From assembly GCF_007752135.1 (NCBI RefSeq), contig NZ_CP036298.1, positions 5,084,001-5,148,000 of the forward strand: a stretch of 64,000 nt of DNA, written 5' to 3'. The notes under the pieces are model-generated. The model was given only the letters and a program-made list of their open reading frames with translations, searched no databases and was not told where the DNA came from. The DNA is from Aureliella helgolandensis (GTDB lineage Bacteria; Planctomycetota; Planctomycetia; Pirellulales; Pirellulaceae). Positions 45,565-54,818 of the stretch are shown piece after piece. The number at the start of each line of letters is the position of its first letter. Position 1 is the first letter of the stretch. A program made the translations under genes and the position numbers.

Positions 45565-48336
45565 ATGGTTCAAGTCAACCTCAAGAATCTCATTGAACGT
45601 CTAAATCCAACTTGCAAGAAGTCGCTGGAGGGCGCCGCGGGACTTTGCTTATCTCGCACCAATTACAACGTGGAGGTGGAGCACTGGCTCGCCAAATTGT
45701 TGGAGGACAGTCAAACCGATCTCTCGCTTTGCCTGAAGGCCTTTGATGTCGACATTTCCCAGCTGCAACGCGATTTAACGCAAGTCATCGACCGCTTCAA
45801 AACGGGGAATGCAAAATCGCCCGCGTTGAGTCCCGATGTGGTGGAATGGGTCCGCGAAGCGTACGTCTTGGCTGCGATCGACTACACGTCCGCTGCCGTG
45901 ACCTCGGGGCACTTGCTGTGCGCGTTGCTCGGCCACGACCCGCTGGCGCGGAGCGCCCACGGGGCTTCCAAGGAGTTTGAAAAAGTCTCTCTGGAGTCTC
46001 TCAAGAAAAACCTCTGGCAACTAACGGTCGATAGCCAAGAAACGCGCGAGACGCCAGCCGCCTCCACCGCGACCGGCCCAGCGGCTGCCGCTGGCGGTAA
46101 GACCAAAGGCGCAACCACGGGTGGCCCCAGTCGCACCCCCTCGCTCGACCAATTCACCATCGATCTCACGGCCCGAGCGAGAAACAACGAGATTGACCCA
46201 GTCCTCGGACGTGACAGCGAGATTCGACAGATTGTCGACATCCTGACAAGACGCCGACAGAACAATCCCATCTTGACCGGTGAAGCGGGTGTCGGGAAGA
46301 CGGCCGTCGTTGAGGGATTTGCGTTGCGGATTGCCGCCGGGGATGTACCTCCCGCACTTCGGGATGTGGCGCTCCACACGCTCGATCTGGGACTGCTACA
46401 AGCCGGAGCGGGGGTCAAAGGTGAGTTTGAGAATCGACTCAAATCTGTCATCGATGAAGTCAAGGCGTCCGCCAAACCTATCATCCTGTTTATCGATGAG
46501 GCACACACTTTAATCGGCGCTGGCGGATCCGCAGGGCAGGGGGATGCAGCCAATCTGCTTAAGCCCGCCTTGGCTCGTGGAGAACTGCGAACCGTCGCTG
46601 CCACGACTTGGGCCGAATACAAAAAGTACTTTGAAAAAGATGCGGCACTTGCCCGTCGCTTTCAAGTTGTCAAAGTCGAGGAGCCTGCCGAGTCGGTAGC
46701 GGTCGAAATGCTTCGCGGCTTGACGGGCACCCTAGAAAAGCACCATGGCGTGCGCATTCTGGACGAAGCGATCGTCGATGCGGTTAAGCTCTCCAGCCGC
46801 TACATCAGCGGACGGCAGTTACCCGACAAAGCGGTCAGTCTTATTGACACGACCTGTGCTCGAATTGGAATTAGCCAAGCCTCTTCCCCTCCAGCCCTCG
46901 AGGATGCTCAGCGTCGAATCGAACAACTCAAGGTTACCCATGGGATCCTCGAACGAGAAATGGCGACTGGTGCCGAGCATCAAACGCGGTTGGAAGAGCT
47001 GGATGCGGAGCTAGCCACCACCGAGCAAGCGTTGGAGAATCTGCAAACTCGCTGGAACCAAGAACGTGAACTTGTCACACGGATTGAAGAGCTTGCCAAG
47101 CAACTGGAAGGCAACCAGGCGGCATGCGAAAACGGTGGTGCAGACAACGCGGCCGCCAGCAAATCCTCGCCAGACGCCACAGCTTCCCCTGCCAGCGCTG
47201 GCTCTCCACCCGAGACAGCCTCCCCAGCGTTGCAACCTGCCGAGCGAAAAAAGCTCCTGACAGAGTACCAAACGCTGAGCAAAGAGTTGGAGACTCTGCA
47301 AGGCGAGCAACCGCTGGTTCATCCCTGCGTCGACTGCCAAGCCATCGCCGAGACCGTTGCCTCATGGACGGGGATTCCTGTTGGACGCATGATGGCCAAC
47401 GAGATCAATACCGTACTGCAGCTCAACGAACTGATGGAAAAGCAGATCATCGGGCAAGCGCATGCACTCGACCGAATTGCTCAATCCATTCGCACCTCTC
47501 GCGCGCAATTGTCCGACCCGCGGGCGCCCATCGGGGTTTTCTTGCTGGCTGGGACAAGCGGCGTCGGGAAAACGGAGACAGCCATTACGCTGGCGGAACT
47601 GCTGTACGGCGGTGAGCAAAACATGACGACGATTAACATGTCGGAGTTCAAGGAGGAGCACAAGGTCTCCCTGCTCATGGGCTCCCCTCCAGGCTATGTC
47701 GGTTACGGCGAGGGGGGTGTGTTGACGGAAGCGGTGCGTCGCAAGCCGTACAGTGTGATTTTGCTAGATGAGATGGAAAAGGCACACCCTGGCGTACAGG
47801 ACATCTTCTATCAAGTCTTCGACAAGGGAAATATGAAGGACGGCGAAGGACGCGACATCGACTTTAAGAACACGGTCATTCTGATGACCACCAACGCTGG
47901 AACCGACCTCATCAAATCACTCTGCTCCGACCCTGAGACTTCTCCGGAACCGGAAGCATTCCTCACGGCTCTCTTCCCTGAATTGTTGAAGACCTTCAAA
48001 CCGGCCTTCTTGGGACGGACCACCATTATCCCTTACTACCCGCTCAATGACGAAGTTCTGCGTAAGATTGTTGGGCTGAAACTCGACAAACTCGCCAGAC
48101 GTGTTGCGGACAACTACGGAGCGAAATTCACGTATGAGCCGGAGTTGATTCAGACCATTGCGGAGCGCTGTACAGAAGTCGATACAGGTGCGCGGAATAT
48201 TGATCATATCCTCACCCGTACACTGCTACCGGAGCTGTCTGTGGAATTCTTAGCTCACTTGGCGGAGGGCAAAGAAATCACCCAAGTCCAAGTCGGCATT
48301 ACCGACGATCAAACCTTCAGCTATCAGATTTCGTAA
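45565..48336 (+). CDS. clpV: T6SS sheath-disassembly AAA+ ATPase TssH (ClpV)
   Basis: 923 residues. A Clp_N double repeat (about 10-150) and an Ala/Gly/Thr-rich linker are followed by AAA domain 1 (Walker A GEAGVGKT 239-246; Walker B IILFIDEAH), a coiled-coil middle domain (about 443-518), an unusual Ala/Pro/Ser-rich low-complexity insert (about 519-562), and AAA domain 2 (Walker A GTSGVGKT 663-670; pore loop segment GSPPGYVGYGEGG) with its C-terminal small domain. ClpV hexamers take apart contracted TssB-TssC sheaths in the cytoplasm. ClpV-specific features, such as the VASWTGIPVGRMM segment, and the gene context separate it from ClpB. Start ATG lacks a strong SD. Confidence 0.96.
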   Translation: MVQVNLKNLIERLNPTCKKSLEGAAGLCLSRTNYNVEVEHWLAKLLEDSQTDLSLCLKAFDVDISQLQRDLTQVIDRFKTGNAKSPALSPDVVEWVREAYVLAAIDYTSAAVTSGHLLCALLGHDPLARSAHGASKEFEKVSLESLKKNLWQLTVDSQETRETPAASTATGPAAAAGGKTKGATTGGPSRTPSLDQFTIDLTARARNNEIDPVLGRDSEIRQIVDILTRRRQNNPILTGEAGVGKTAVVEGFALRIAAGDVPPALRDVALHTLDLGLLQAGAGVKGEFENRLKSVIDEVKASAKPIILFIDEAHTLIGAGGSAGQGDAANLLKPALARGELRTVAATTWAEYKKYFEKDAALARRFQVVKVEEPAESVAVEMLRGLTGTLEKHHGVRILDEAIVDAVKLSSRYISGRQLPDKAVSLIDTTCARIGISQASSPPALEDAQRRIEQLKVTHGILEREMATGAEHQTRLEELDAELATTEQALENLQTRWNQERELVTRIEELAKQLEGNQAACENGGADNAAASKSSPDATASPASAGSPPETASPALQPAERKKLLTEYQTLSKELETLQGEQPLVHPCVDCQAIAETVASWTGIPVGRMMANEINTVLQLNELMEKQIIGQAHALDRIAQSIRTSRAQLSDPRAPIGVFLLAGTSGVGKTETAITLAELLYGGEQNMTTINMSEFKEEHKVSLLMGSPPGYVGYGEGGVLTEAVRRKPYSVILLDEMEKAHPGVQDIFYQVFDKGNMKDGEGRDIDFKNTVILMTTNAGTDLIKSLCSDPETSPEPEAFLTALFPELLKTFKPAFLGRTTIIPYYPLNDEVLRKIVGLKLDKLARRVADNYGAKFTYEPELIQTIAERCTEVDTGARNIDHILTRTLLPELSVEFLAHLAEGKEITQVQVGITDDQTFSYQIS

Positions 48337-48491
48337 CGCGGGCCCTGAGGCAAACGGTTCAAGGCTCCAGGGGAACGCATTTCTACCGAGAATTGGCCCC
48401 TTCCAGAGAATTACCAATAAAGCAGATTCTTTTAAGCAACTCCCGCGGCCAATCGACGAGAACTGTAGTGTAAGGCAAAGGGCACCTTAAC

Positions 48492-48513
48492 TTGCTTCGG
48501 CCGTTCGAAGCAA
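48492..48513. promoter_or_regulatory. Perfect inverted repeat in the hcp upstream region
   Basis: TTGCTTCG (48492-48499) and CGAAGCAA (48506-48513) are perfect complements around a six-base spacer (GCCGTT), 51 bases before the hcp ATG. It has the form of a dimeric regulator site or of a stable 5' leader hairpin; no T-run follows, so it is not a normal terminator. Confidence 0.5.
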
Positions 48514-48564
48514 AGCTCAACCGGGCACTGAGCCCTAGATCAACTGGTAAAGAGGAATCGGAAA

Positions 48565-49044
48565 ATGGCTGCTTACATTAAGTTTGATGGTGTCGACGGT
48601 GAATCACAGCACAAGAGCCACAAGTCTTGGTCGGACCTAATGAGTGTCTCGCAAGTGGTTCACAAGCCGGGTGCTGGCGGAACGGGTGCTGCACGCCGTC
48701 GTGGCAGCGTGGTCCTAGAGGACATCCAATGTGCTAAGTTGCTTGACAAATCTAGCCCCAAGTTGGCTGAGTCGGTTTGCCTGGGAAAAGTATTTCCTAA
48801 AGTTGAAATCGAACTCACCGTCTCCACAACCGATTCGGGACAGGAAACCTACTACAAATACGAACTTAAGAACGTATTGGTCAGCTCTTACTCGGTTTCA
48901 GGTGGCGACCAGGACAAGCCCGCAGAGAATTTCAGCCTGAACTTCGAAGAGATCAAGGTTACCTACACCGAAATGGACTCGAAGGGCTCGAAGAAGGGCA
49001 ATGTCGAATACGGCTGGAAAGTGCAAGAAGACGAAAAGGCCTAA
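48565..49044 (+). CDS. hcp: T6SS tube protein Hcp (TssD)
   Basis: 159 residues; GAGGA lies eight bases before the ATG. Hcp marks: MAAYIKFDGVDGES, KSWSDLMSVSQ, DIQCAKLLDKSSPKLAESV, and YYKYELKNVLVSSYSVSGG, then EEIKVTYTEM. Hcp hexamers stack into the tube inside the sheath and are secreted; some Hcp carry effectors. It is separated from clpV by 228 bp with an inverted repeat and followed by a strong terminator, which fits separate, high expression. No extra domain is fused to it. Confidence 0.97.
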   Translation: MAAYIKFDGVDGESQHKSHKSWSDLMSVSQVVHKPGAGGTGAARRRGSVVLEDIQCAKLLDKSSPKLAESVCLGKVFPKVEIELTVSTTDSGQETYYKYELKNVLVSSYSVSGGDQDKPAENFSLNFEEIKVTYTEMDSKGSKKGNVEYGWKVQEDEKA

Positions 49045-49105
49045 GGCACTGAACAGTGATAGGCTGAATCCCCCATCACCCACCACTTTGAAATTCCATC
49101 CAACA

Positions 49106-49137
49106 CAGGCGAGAGCATTGCTCCCGCCTGTTTTTTT
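49106..49137 (+). terminator. Rho-independent terminator after hcp
   Basis: CAGGCG-A-GAGC pairs with GCTC-C-CGCCTG around an ATT loop (one A/C mismatch), followed directly by seven T. It lies about 60 bases after the hcp stop and marks the end of the T6SS cluster. Confidence 0.9.
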
Positions 49138-49315
49138 ATGCCCACCCTCAATCCGCCACACGCCTATCTTCGCCAGACCGCACCTTAGAGCCGTCCATCT
49201 AGGGAATTTTGCAGCTATAATCTTGGTTCCATTTCGTCGGGGACCGTCCCCTGGGAAAGTTGCAATGCGCCACTTTCTTATCGCAATCCGTTCACTCTTC
49301 AATGAGATTTGATTC

Positions 49316-50794
49316 ATGACGCACGAAATCCCGCCCGCCAATCGCCGCTCTTTCCTCAAGGAATCCTCGAGCGCTGCCGCAGCTCTCTCCGTCCTCGGAC
49401 TGGCAACGCACCGAACTCATGCTGCAGCCAATGCGAACGAGCGGATGCGCATCGGATTCATCGGGCCTGGCGGCCGAGGCTTTGGGGCACACGTCAAATC
49501 ACTGTGCGAACTGCACGCTAGTGGCCGCAAAATTGACTTGGTCGGCGTCGCCGAAGTCTACGAGACGCAGCGAAATATGGTTGCCGATTACATCAAGGAT
49601 AAAACGGGAACCGAGCCTGGCCGGTATGTCGACTACCAGGAAATGATTGAGAAAGAAAACTTAGATGCAGTTTGTATCGGAACCCCCGACCACTGGCACC
49701 ACAATCAGACCGTCGATGCGCTCAAAGCAGGCTTGAACGTCTACTGCGAAAAACCAATGACCAAGACGGTCGAAGAAGCTTTCAGCGTCGAAAAACATTG
49801 GAAGGATAGCGGAAAAGTGATGCAGGTTGGCGTGCAATCCACCAGCCTGCCTGTGTGGGATGAGGTTCGTGCCCTCCTCCAGGAAGGAAAGCTCGGCAAA
49901 GTTCTCGGCTTCCAAACCGAATACTTCCGCAACAGCGATGTAGGGCAATGGCGTTATTACAAATTGCTGAAGGACATGAAGCCTTCGACCATCGATTGGC
50001 AGCGCTGGCTCGGTACCAAAGAAGGCTTGGCTCCCGACGTTCCGTTCGATCGAGCTGTGTACAAGCAGTGGCGAAGATTCTGGCCCTTCGGCTCCGGCAT
50101 GTTCACCGACCTTTTTGTCCACCGCACCACGGCGATGCTCAAGGCCACCGGACTGCGACTGCCGGGCCGTGTCGTCGGTGCCGGAGGAATTTTCATGGAG
50201 TACGACGGCCGCGATGTGCCCGACGTAGCAACGGTGGTTGCCGACTTCAACGCGGGAGTCCAAGGTTTGGTAACCGCGACCATGTGCAATCAAGAATCGC
50301 GCATCAATCAGTTGATTCGCGGTCACTACGGAACGTTTGCCTTCGGTAATGGCGAAGGGTTCGATGGTTTCGATTTCATCCCAGAACGTGGCCCCGTAAC
50401 CCACGTTCGCCAGGAAGAGGAGCGAATTAAAACCAAACCAGTTGCCAACACGACGCTGGCGCACTTTGCCAACTGGTTGGACGCCTGCGAAGCCAATGAG
50501 CCGATGAAATGCAACAACCCGCCAGATTTAGGCGCGGCAGCGATCGCCGTAGTCATCCTCGGTGCTCAAAGCTACCGTCAAGGCAACGTGTTCTTTGTGG
50601 ACGAGGAGCATCGCAAGATTTCAACCCAAGACCCTGGTTGGGCGAAACAGTGGGAAGAACTCTCTGCCGCACGAGCAGATGTTCGCCACATTCCAGGTTG
50701 GACCGCTGGTGACTACGGCAGCAAACTGGTCGAGCCTGACTACATGGCTACGGCCGGGCCTTGGATCGATGGCAAGGATCCCGCTGGTGGTTAA
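49316..50794 (+). CDS. Tat-exported Gfo/Idh/MocA family oxidoreductase
   Basis: 492 residues. A twin-arginine signal (NRRSFLKESSSAAAALSVLGL) at residues 7-27 is followed by a Rossmann fold (RIGFIGPGGRGFGAHV) and the family motif YCEKPMTKTVEEAF with the conserved EKP Lys. The C-terminal alpha/beta domain (VQSTSLPVWDEVRALLQEGKLG onward) is typical of the long planctomycete members, which use tightly bound NAD(P) and act on sugars or sugar derivatives outside the cytoplasm. Substrate unknown. Not obviously linked to the T6SS, from which it is separated by a terminator. Confidence 0.9.
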   Translation: MTHEIPPANRRSFLKESSSAAAALSVLGLATHRTHAAANANERMRIGFIGPGGRGFGAHVKSLCELHASGRKIDLVGVAEVYETQRNMVADYIKDKTGTEPGRYVDYQEMIEKENLDAVCIGTPDHWHHNQTVDALKAGLNVYCEKPMTKTVEEAFSVEKHWKDSGKVMQVGVQSTSLPVWDEVRALLQEGKLGKVLGFQTEYFRNSDVGQWRYYKLLKDMKPSTIDWQRWLGTKEGLAPDVPFDRAVYKQWRRFWPFGSGMFTDLFVHRTTAMLKATGLRLPGRVVGAGGIFMEYDGRDVPDVATVVADFNAGVQGLVTATMCNQESRINQLIRGHYGTFAFGNGEGFDGFDFIPERGPVTHVRQEEERIKTKPVANTTLAHFANWLDACEANEPMKCNNPPDLGAAAIAVVILGAQSYRQGNVFFVDEEHRKISTQDPGWAKQWEELSAARADVRHIPGWTAGDYGSKLVEPDYMATAGPWIDGKDPAGG

Positions 50795-50854
50795 GCTCGC
50801 CAGTCGCCACTGAGGCCCGCAAGCATCCGTGGCCCACAAGCACCCCTCGCGCAT

Positions 50855-50916
50855 CGGGCTGTCGAAATAGTAGCCCGCTGCGTGACGGGCTGTTGAAATA
50901 GTAACCCGCCGCGTGA
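50855..50916 (+). repeat. Two tandem 31-bp repeats with AGCCCG/CGGGCT palindrome
   Basis: The unit CGGGCTGTYGAAATAGTA begins each copy, followed by RCCCGCYGCGTGA; the copies differ at three positions. Each contains complementary GGGCT and AGCCC parts. Similar short intergenic GC-rich repeats are scattered in planctomycete genomes. It lies after the oxidoreductase gene in a convergent gap. Confidence 0.75.
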
Positions 50917-51002
50917 GCAAGGAAAGATGACCTCCGCTACAAGTCAATTAAGGATGCTACCTCCGCGCTAAAATTCAAATTGCGATTAAATCAACAGCCC
51001 GG

Positions 51003-51040
51003 CAACTCTCGGCCATCGTTTCCCATAGGGCCGGGAGTTG
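51003..51040. terminator. Long hairpin in convergent gap, possible bidirectional terminator
   Basis: CAACTCTCGGCC (51003-51014) pairs over 12 positions with GGCCGGGAGTTG (51029-51040), one being a G-T wobble, around a 14-base loop. It lies about 42 bases beyond the stop of the minus-strand sialidase-like gene. No clear T-run, so termination is likely but not certain. Confidence 0.5.
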
Positions 51041-51081
51041 TAAGGTGCGCAGGCTTCATAGCGTAACTTGTACAGTGCAGC

Positions 51082-52257
51082 TTAGTTCAACCGCCACTTG
51101 GCCATCCGCAACTGCGCCAGTGGGTTTTCCTTGGTCGCCTCATACCAAACGGTCACAAACGACTGAGGCGCTATCTCGACAGTAGATGGGTAGCCCAAGT
51201 CTCCACTCGTCGCATCGGCATGGAAGGGGATGGCAGCGGACCACGTTTGCCCATGATCCGCACTCACCCGAGCCTGATTGCCCAACGGTGCTCGGCGATG
51301 TCCATAGGTCATGAGCAGACGATCGTCCGACATCCGGAGTAGATGAGACGGCAAGCCCCAAACACCGATCGAGTACGGGGTGGCCCAGGACTTGCCACCA
51401 TCCGTCGAATGTGTTTGCAGCGTTTCACCTGCGTTGGGTTTATTGTGGTTGCGAATGTGCACCACCAATCTTCCATCGGCCGCTTCTACTGCATGCAATT
51501 CGTGATACTGCTTGTGGTTGTCGCCTGCGCGCACGGGAAAATTGGCCAATTTTTCCCACGTCATACCGTCGTCGGTCGATGCAAACGCTGCCACTTCGCG
51601 TCCCTCTTCCCATAGAGCCACCCCAGCATAAAACAGAGTGCCGTCGTTCAACACGATGGGACCATGGGGGCTGTTTACCGGTACGCGATAGGCAGCCGAC
51701 CAATTCAGTCCGCCATCCTGACTGCGCAGCATCCAACAACCGAGGTGACTCTCCTGTTCCTCCGCTGGAACCCGACGATAGGCTGCTGACCAACGCTCCA
51801 ACTGTGCTTTCGGCATCGACAACGGCTCATTGGCCTGAGCCTGTGCCACCACTTTCTGATAGTTGGGCAAGTAAGCCAGAGAGGTAAACGTTGTAGCCAA
51901 CAGTGTTCCCTGCGGCGTCTCGACGATCCCAGCATCACGATCGTCGAGCGGGCCATCTAACAGAGTGCGCGCATAGGTCCAAGTTTCGCCGTCATCGAAG
52001 GAACGTATCAATTCGACGCGTCCCATCGGACAAATATGACTATCGCGACCTCCCGAGCAAACCACTAGCAATTCGCCATTCTGCAATCGGCAAAGTGTAG
52101 GCCACCCATGATAGCGATCGGATTGCAGACTAATGGTGCGGATCGAATCGACAGAAAAACTAGGTACATCACTCGGTGCGGCCGCGCTCGCAGTGCGTAA
52201 GGCGAGCGCACCGATGGCAGACATACTGAGCATGGAACGACGCGTGATTGGATGCAT
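51082..52257 (-). CDS. Tat-exported sialidase-like (exo-alpha-sialidase/BNR) protein
   Basis: 391 residues; GGAG lies seven bases before the ATG. A twin-arginine signal (TRRSMLSMSAIGALALRTASAA) opens the protein. Five Asp-box motifs are visible: SFDDGETWTY, SQDGGLNWSA, STDDGMTWEK, STDGGKSWAT and SADHGQTWSA, one per propeller blade, so a six-bladed beta-propeller of the sialidase superfamily is expected. Arg residues that could form a triad exist (for example in LPSHLLRMSDDRL) but I cannot assign them. Planctomycetes have many such proteins for degradation of complex, often sulphated glycans; enzymatic activity is not proven. Confidence 0.88.
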   Translation of the reverse strand: MHPITRRSMLSMSAIGALALRTASAAAPSDVPSFSVDSIRTISLQSDRYHGWPTLCRLQNGELLVVCSGGRDSHICPMGRVELIRSFDDGETWTYARTLLDGPLDDRDAGIVETPQGTLLATTFTSLAYLPNYQKVVAQAQANEPLSMPKAQLERWSAAYRRVPAEEQESHLGCWMLRSQDGGLNWSAAYRVPVNSPHGPIVLNDGTLFYAGVALWEEGREVAAFASTDDGMTWEKLANFPVRAGDNHKQYHELHAVEAADGRLVVHIRNHNKPNAGETLQTHSTDGGKSWATPYSIGVWGLPSHLLRMSDDRLLMTYGHRRAPLGNQARVSADHGQTWSAAIPFHADATSGDLGYPSTVEIAPQSFVTVWYEATKENPLAQLRMAKWRLN

Positions 52258-52494
52258 GGTGGGGCTCCGGAGGGTGGCAATTAGGTGGGATGAAGGCAGG
52301 CAAATGCTAGCGGGGTTCCAACACTAGGCTGCGAGCGGCCTAGTGTAACAAACCACAGCGATGCCTACAGCCGGGAACTTCGCGACAATGACCTCAGCTG
52401 TGCCCCCACGACCATTGCATTTGCTAGAATGCGGGCGACGGGCACGGCGCCCGCTCCACTTTCGATTCCAATGTTTTTCAATGCAGAGGTTGAG

Positions 52495-53604
52495 ATGCAA
52501 AGTACTAAACACTCACTGGGTCGCTTTCTAGCGGTAGTCGCGGCCGTAAGCGTGGTCTGTTCCGCAGCAACCACCGAGGCAGCTCGTCCAGGCATGGCGC
52601 CGGGACAGATCAAGATCGAATCCATCGGTCCGATGGCATTTGCCGAATCAGGCATCCTGCTTGTAGGCGACCCCAAGGCTGCCACCGTCTATGCCATTGA
52701 ATTGGATGCGACCGATTCGGGCAATTCCCAGGTTGAAGTCGCCGATGTTCAAGCCGCCATCGCTAAAGCAGCCAATACAACTTCCGACAAAGTCAAACTC
52801 GGTGACTTGGCTGCTGACTCGACGCGACAGATCGTGATTTTGTCCGCCGAGGTCGATGGGGCGGTAGGACTCTTCCGAATCTTGCCCGACGGCTCCGCTC
52901 AGACGATTGATACGGCTAAGATCCTGCATGCCAAGAAGGTCATCCCCAATGCTCCAGCCGACGAGGAAACGGGCGAGGGACGTCGCCGGCGCAATCGCCG
53001 ACTCGAGTCCATTACTGATTTAGCTTTCTTTGATGGCAAAGTCCTCGTTTCGGGCCTGACTCAAGAGGACTCGGATTCCAGCGTCCGCGAGTTCCCTTTC
53101 CCTTTTGCCGAAAACACGCATGTAACGAATGTTGAGATCTTTCATGCAGCGCATGGACGTGTTGAATCCCCCACGATTCAAACCTTCGTTCCGATCAATA
53201 TCGCGGGTGAGCCTTCGCTGCTCGCCGGATTTACTTGCACACCACTCGTGCGATTTCCCATCGACCAACTCAATGGCGGAGACAAAGTTCGCGGTACGAC
53301 AATCGCCGAACTCGGCAATCGAAATCGCCCCCTCGATTTGATCGTCTACATGAAGGACAACGCGTCGCACCTCCTCATGAGCAACTCGGCTCGTGGAGTC
53401 ATGAAGATCAGCACTGAAAATTTGAATGCGGCACCGGGCCTCACCGAACCAGTCGGTGGAGGAGGAACCGCCGGTCAACCCTTCGAAACGGTCGAAGCCT
53501 TCCAAGATGTCTTGCAGATGGACAAGCTGGATGCAACGCATGCAGTCTTGCTAGTTGGAAAACCAGAGTCGACTCAGAAATTGGTAACGGTAGTCCTTCC
53601 CTAG
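52495..53604 (+). CDS. Exported protein of unknown function (beta-propeller-like)
   Basis: 369 residues from the ATG preceded by GAGG; an open frame begins 66 bases earlier. The signal peptide spans about residues 9-29 (FLAVVAAVSVVCSAATTEA). The mature protein has repeated beta-strand blocks with hydrophobic-Gly-Asp turns (SGILLVGDPKAATVYAIEL; TRQIVILSAEVDGAVGLFRI; LESITDLAFFDGKVLVSGL), which resemble propeller blades, and a basic RRRRNRRL stretch about residue 165. I do not recognise a family. It is divergent from the sialidase-like gene across about 240 bp. Confidence 0.75.
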   Translation: MQSTKHSLGRFLAVVAAVSVVCSAATTEAARPGMAPGQIKIESIGPMAFAESGILLVGDPKAATVYAIELDATDSGNSQVEVADVQAAIAKAANTTSDKVKLGDLAADSTRQIVILSAEVDGAVGLFRILPDGSAQTIDTAKILHAKKVIPNAPADEETGEGRRRRNRRLESITDLAFFDGKVLVSGLTQEDSDSSVREFPFPFAENTHVTNVEIFHAAHGRVESPTIQTFVPINIAGEPSLLAGFTCTPLVRFPIDQLNGGDKVRGTTIAELGNRNRPLDLIVYMKDNASHLLMSNSARGVMKISTENLNAAPGLTEPVGGGGTAGQPFETVEAFQDVLQMDKLDATHAVLLVGKPESTQKLVTVVLP

Positions 53605-53700
53605 CCGAATTTGCAAGCGTCGAAATGCGCAGCTCAATGTTCTCCAAGCTCTTCCGGTATTCTGGATGAAAAACCGGGAGAGTTGCGGCTAGGTGACTCC

Positions 53701-54423
53701 ATGCGGTCTCTCAACCCTATGCCCAGTTGGCCCTATTTCTTGAGCCTGATCGTCGTGAGCCTGCTGGTGGGGCTAGCGATGCCCGCCTACTACGACTGGA
53801 CGGGCGCGGATCAGAGTCGTCCGTCGCCGCTGGTCCCGCAGACCGCCGTAGCCATTCTAGTTCTGGGCGGTATTTTCTGCCTGCTGCTGCCTTGGCTGCC
53901 TTTATCCAAAGACGATTTTCGGGAACGTCCACGCCAGGGCTTTCGATTTAAGATCCGCACGATTCTAGGGATCACGACCGCGGCTGCATTCTGCTTCGCA
54001 GTTTTCCACGACAGCCCGCTGCTGGTTGCCAATGGGATCATCTATGCGCTGCTATTGTGCTACGCCGGACGCATCGGGTTCTTGTTTGCGGGATACAGGT
54101 GGAGAATCGCGGCACTCCTTGCGTGTATGTACCTCCCCTATGCATGGATCTTATTCCCGGACCAAGCCAGCCACAGCTCCTCAACATTCATCCTAATGGC
54201 AGTCGCGCTTCCCGCATTCTTTCCATCCTTGTGGATTGCCACTCTATTCCATCAGAGTTCCCACAGTGCACCCTGGCTTTTCCTCACAGTTGCGAGTCTA
54301 GAACTGGTGCTTGGAGTGTGGATGATTCAGCTTGGCCCGAAACGCAGTTTGGTCTTTTGCATGGGGTCCTTAATCGCGTCCACCTTCGGTGCTTTTACGC
54401 TCAATGCTCTGGTGCGCATGTAA
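53701..54423 (+). CDS. Multi-spanning membrane protein of unknown function
   Basis: 240 residues from the ATG with AGGTGA upstream; the frame is open for 90 bases before it. About seven hydrophobic segments (for example PYFLSLIVVSLLVGLAMPAY, TAVAILVLGGIFCLLLPWL, ILGITTAAAFCFAVF) predict an inner-membrane protein. A short basic stretch FRFKIRTILGIT after the second helix resembles a motif common in small planctomycete membrane proteins (FSLRTLLxxTT-like). It could be co-transcribed with the exported protein 96 bases upstream. Function unknown. Confidence 0.7.
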   Translation: MRSLNPMPSWPYFLSLIVVSLLVGLAMPAYYDWTGADQSRPSPLVPQTAVAILVLGGIFCLLLPWLPLSKDDFRERPRQGFRFKIRTILGITTAAAFCFAVFHDSPLLVANGIIYALLLCYAGRIGFLFAGYRWRIAALLACMYLPYAWILFPDQASHSSSTFILMAVALPAFFPSLWIATLFHQSSHSAPWLFLTVASLELVLGVWMIQLGPKRSLVFCMGSLIASTFGAFTLNALVRM

Positions 54424-54818
54424 CAACCTTCGCGGCGGCGGAGTGTTGCTCGCCAGGCAGCGATCGGCCCCGACGCAAAGCTGCATACGCGACGGCCACT
54501 TTCCTTCCCCACTCCAGCCGCAAAATTCCTGAGGGGCAATGGATTTACCAAGAGCATTCTCTCTTGGACGGCAGGAGCTGCAAAAACGCACATCTTACTG
54601 CACCTGCACGATCAAACATTACGGCCGTCAGACATTAAGCCTACATCGCCAAAACACCTTGCAACGATGTAAGTTTCCTGGCAATTCCCTCTTTCAGCGA
54701 GCATAAAACAACACCAAGTCAAACCGCTCTAGAATCCGCACCGACAAATGGCATTGAGCGTCGATATACTCGCACTCTCGCACTCCAATCGTCCAGAAAA
54801 TGCTATGCGGAGGATTTA
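54424..54818. other. Intergenic region, about 395 bp
   Basis: This lies between the membrane protein and the DUF3179 lipoprotein gene. No plausible coding frame, hairpin with T-run or recognisable RNA was found. The downstream gene has a strong GGAGG ribosome binding site at its end. Confidence 0.4.

Noticed and set aside
48898-49359. Minus-strand open frame of 153 codons over the end of hcp
   Set aside because: It is antisense to hcp and runs across its terminator; no coding signature.
50855-50916. CRISPR array
   Set aside because: Only two adjacent copies with no spacer between them.
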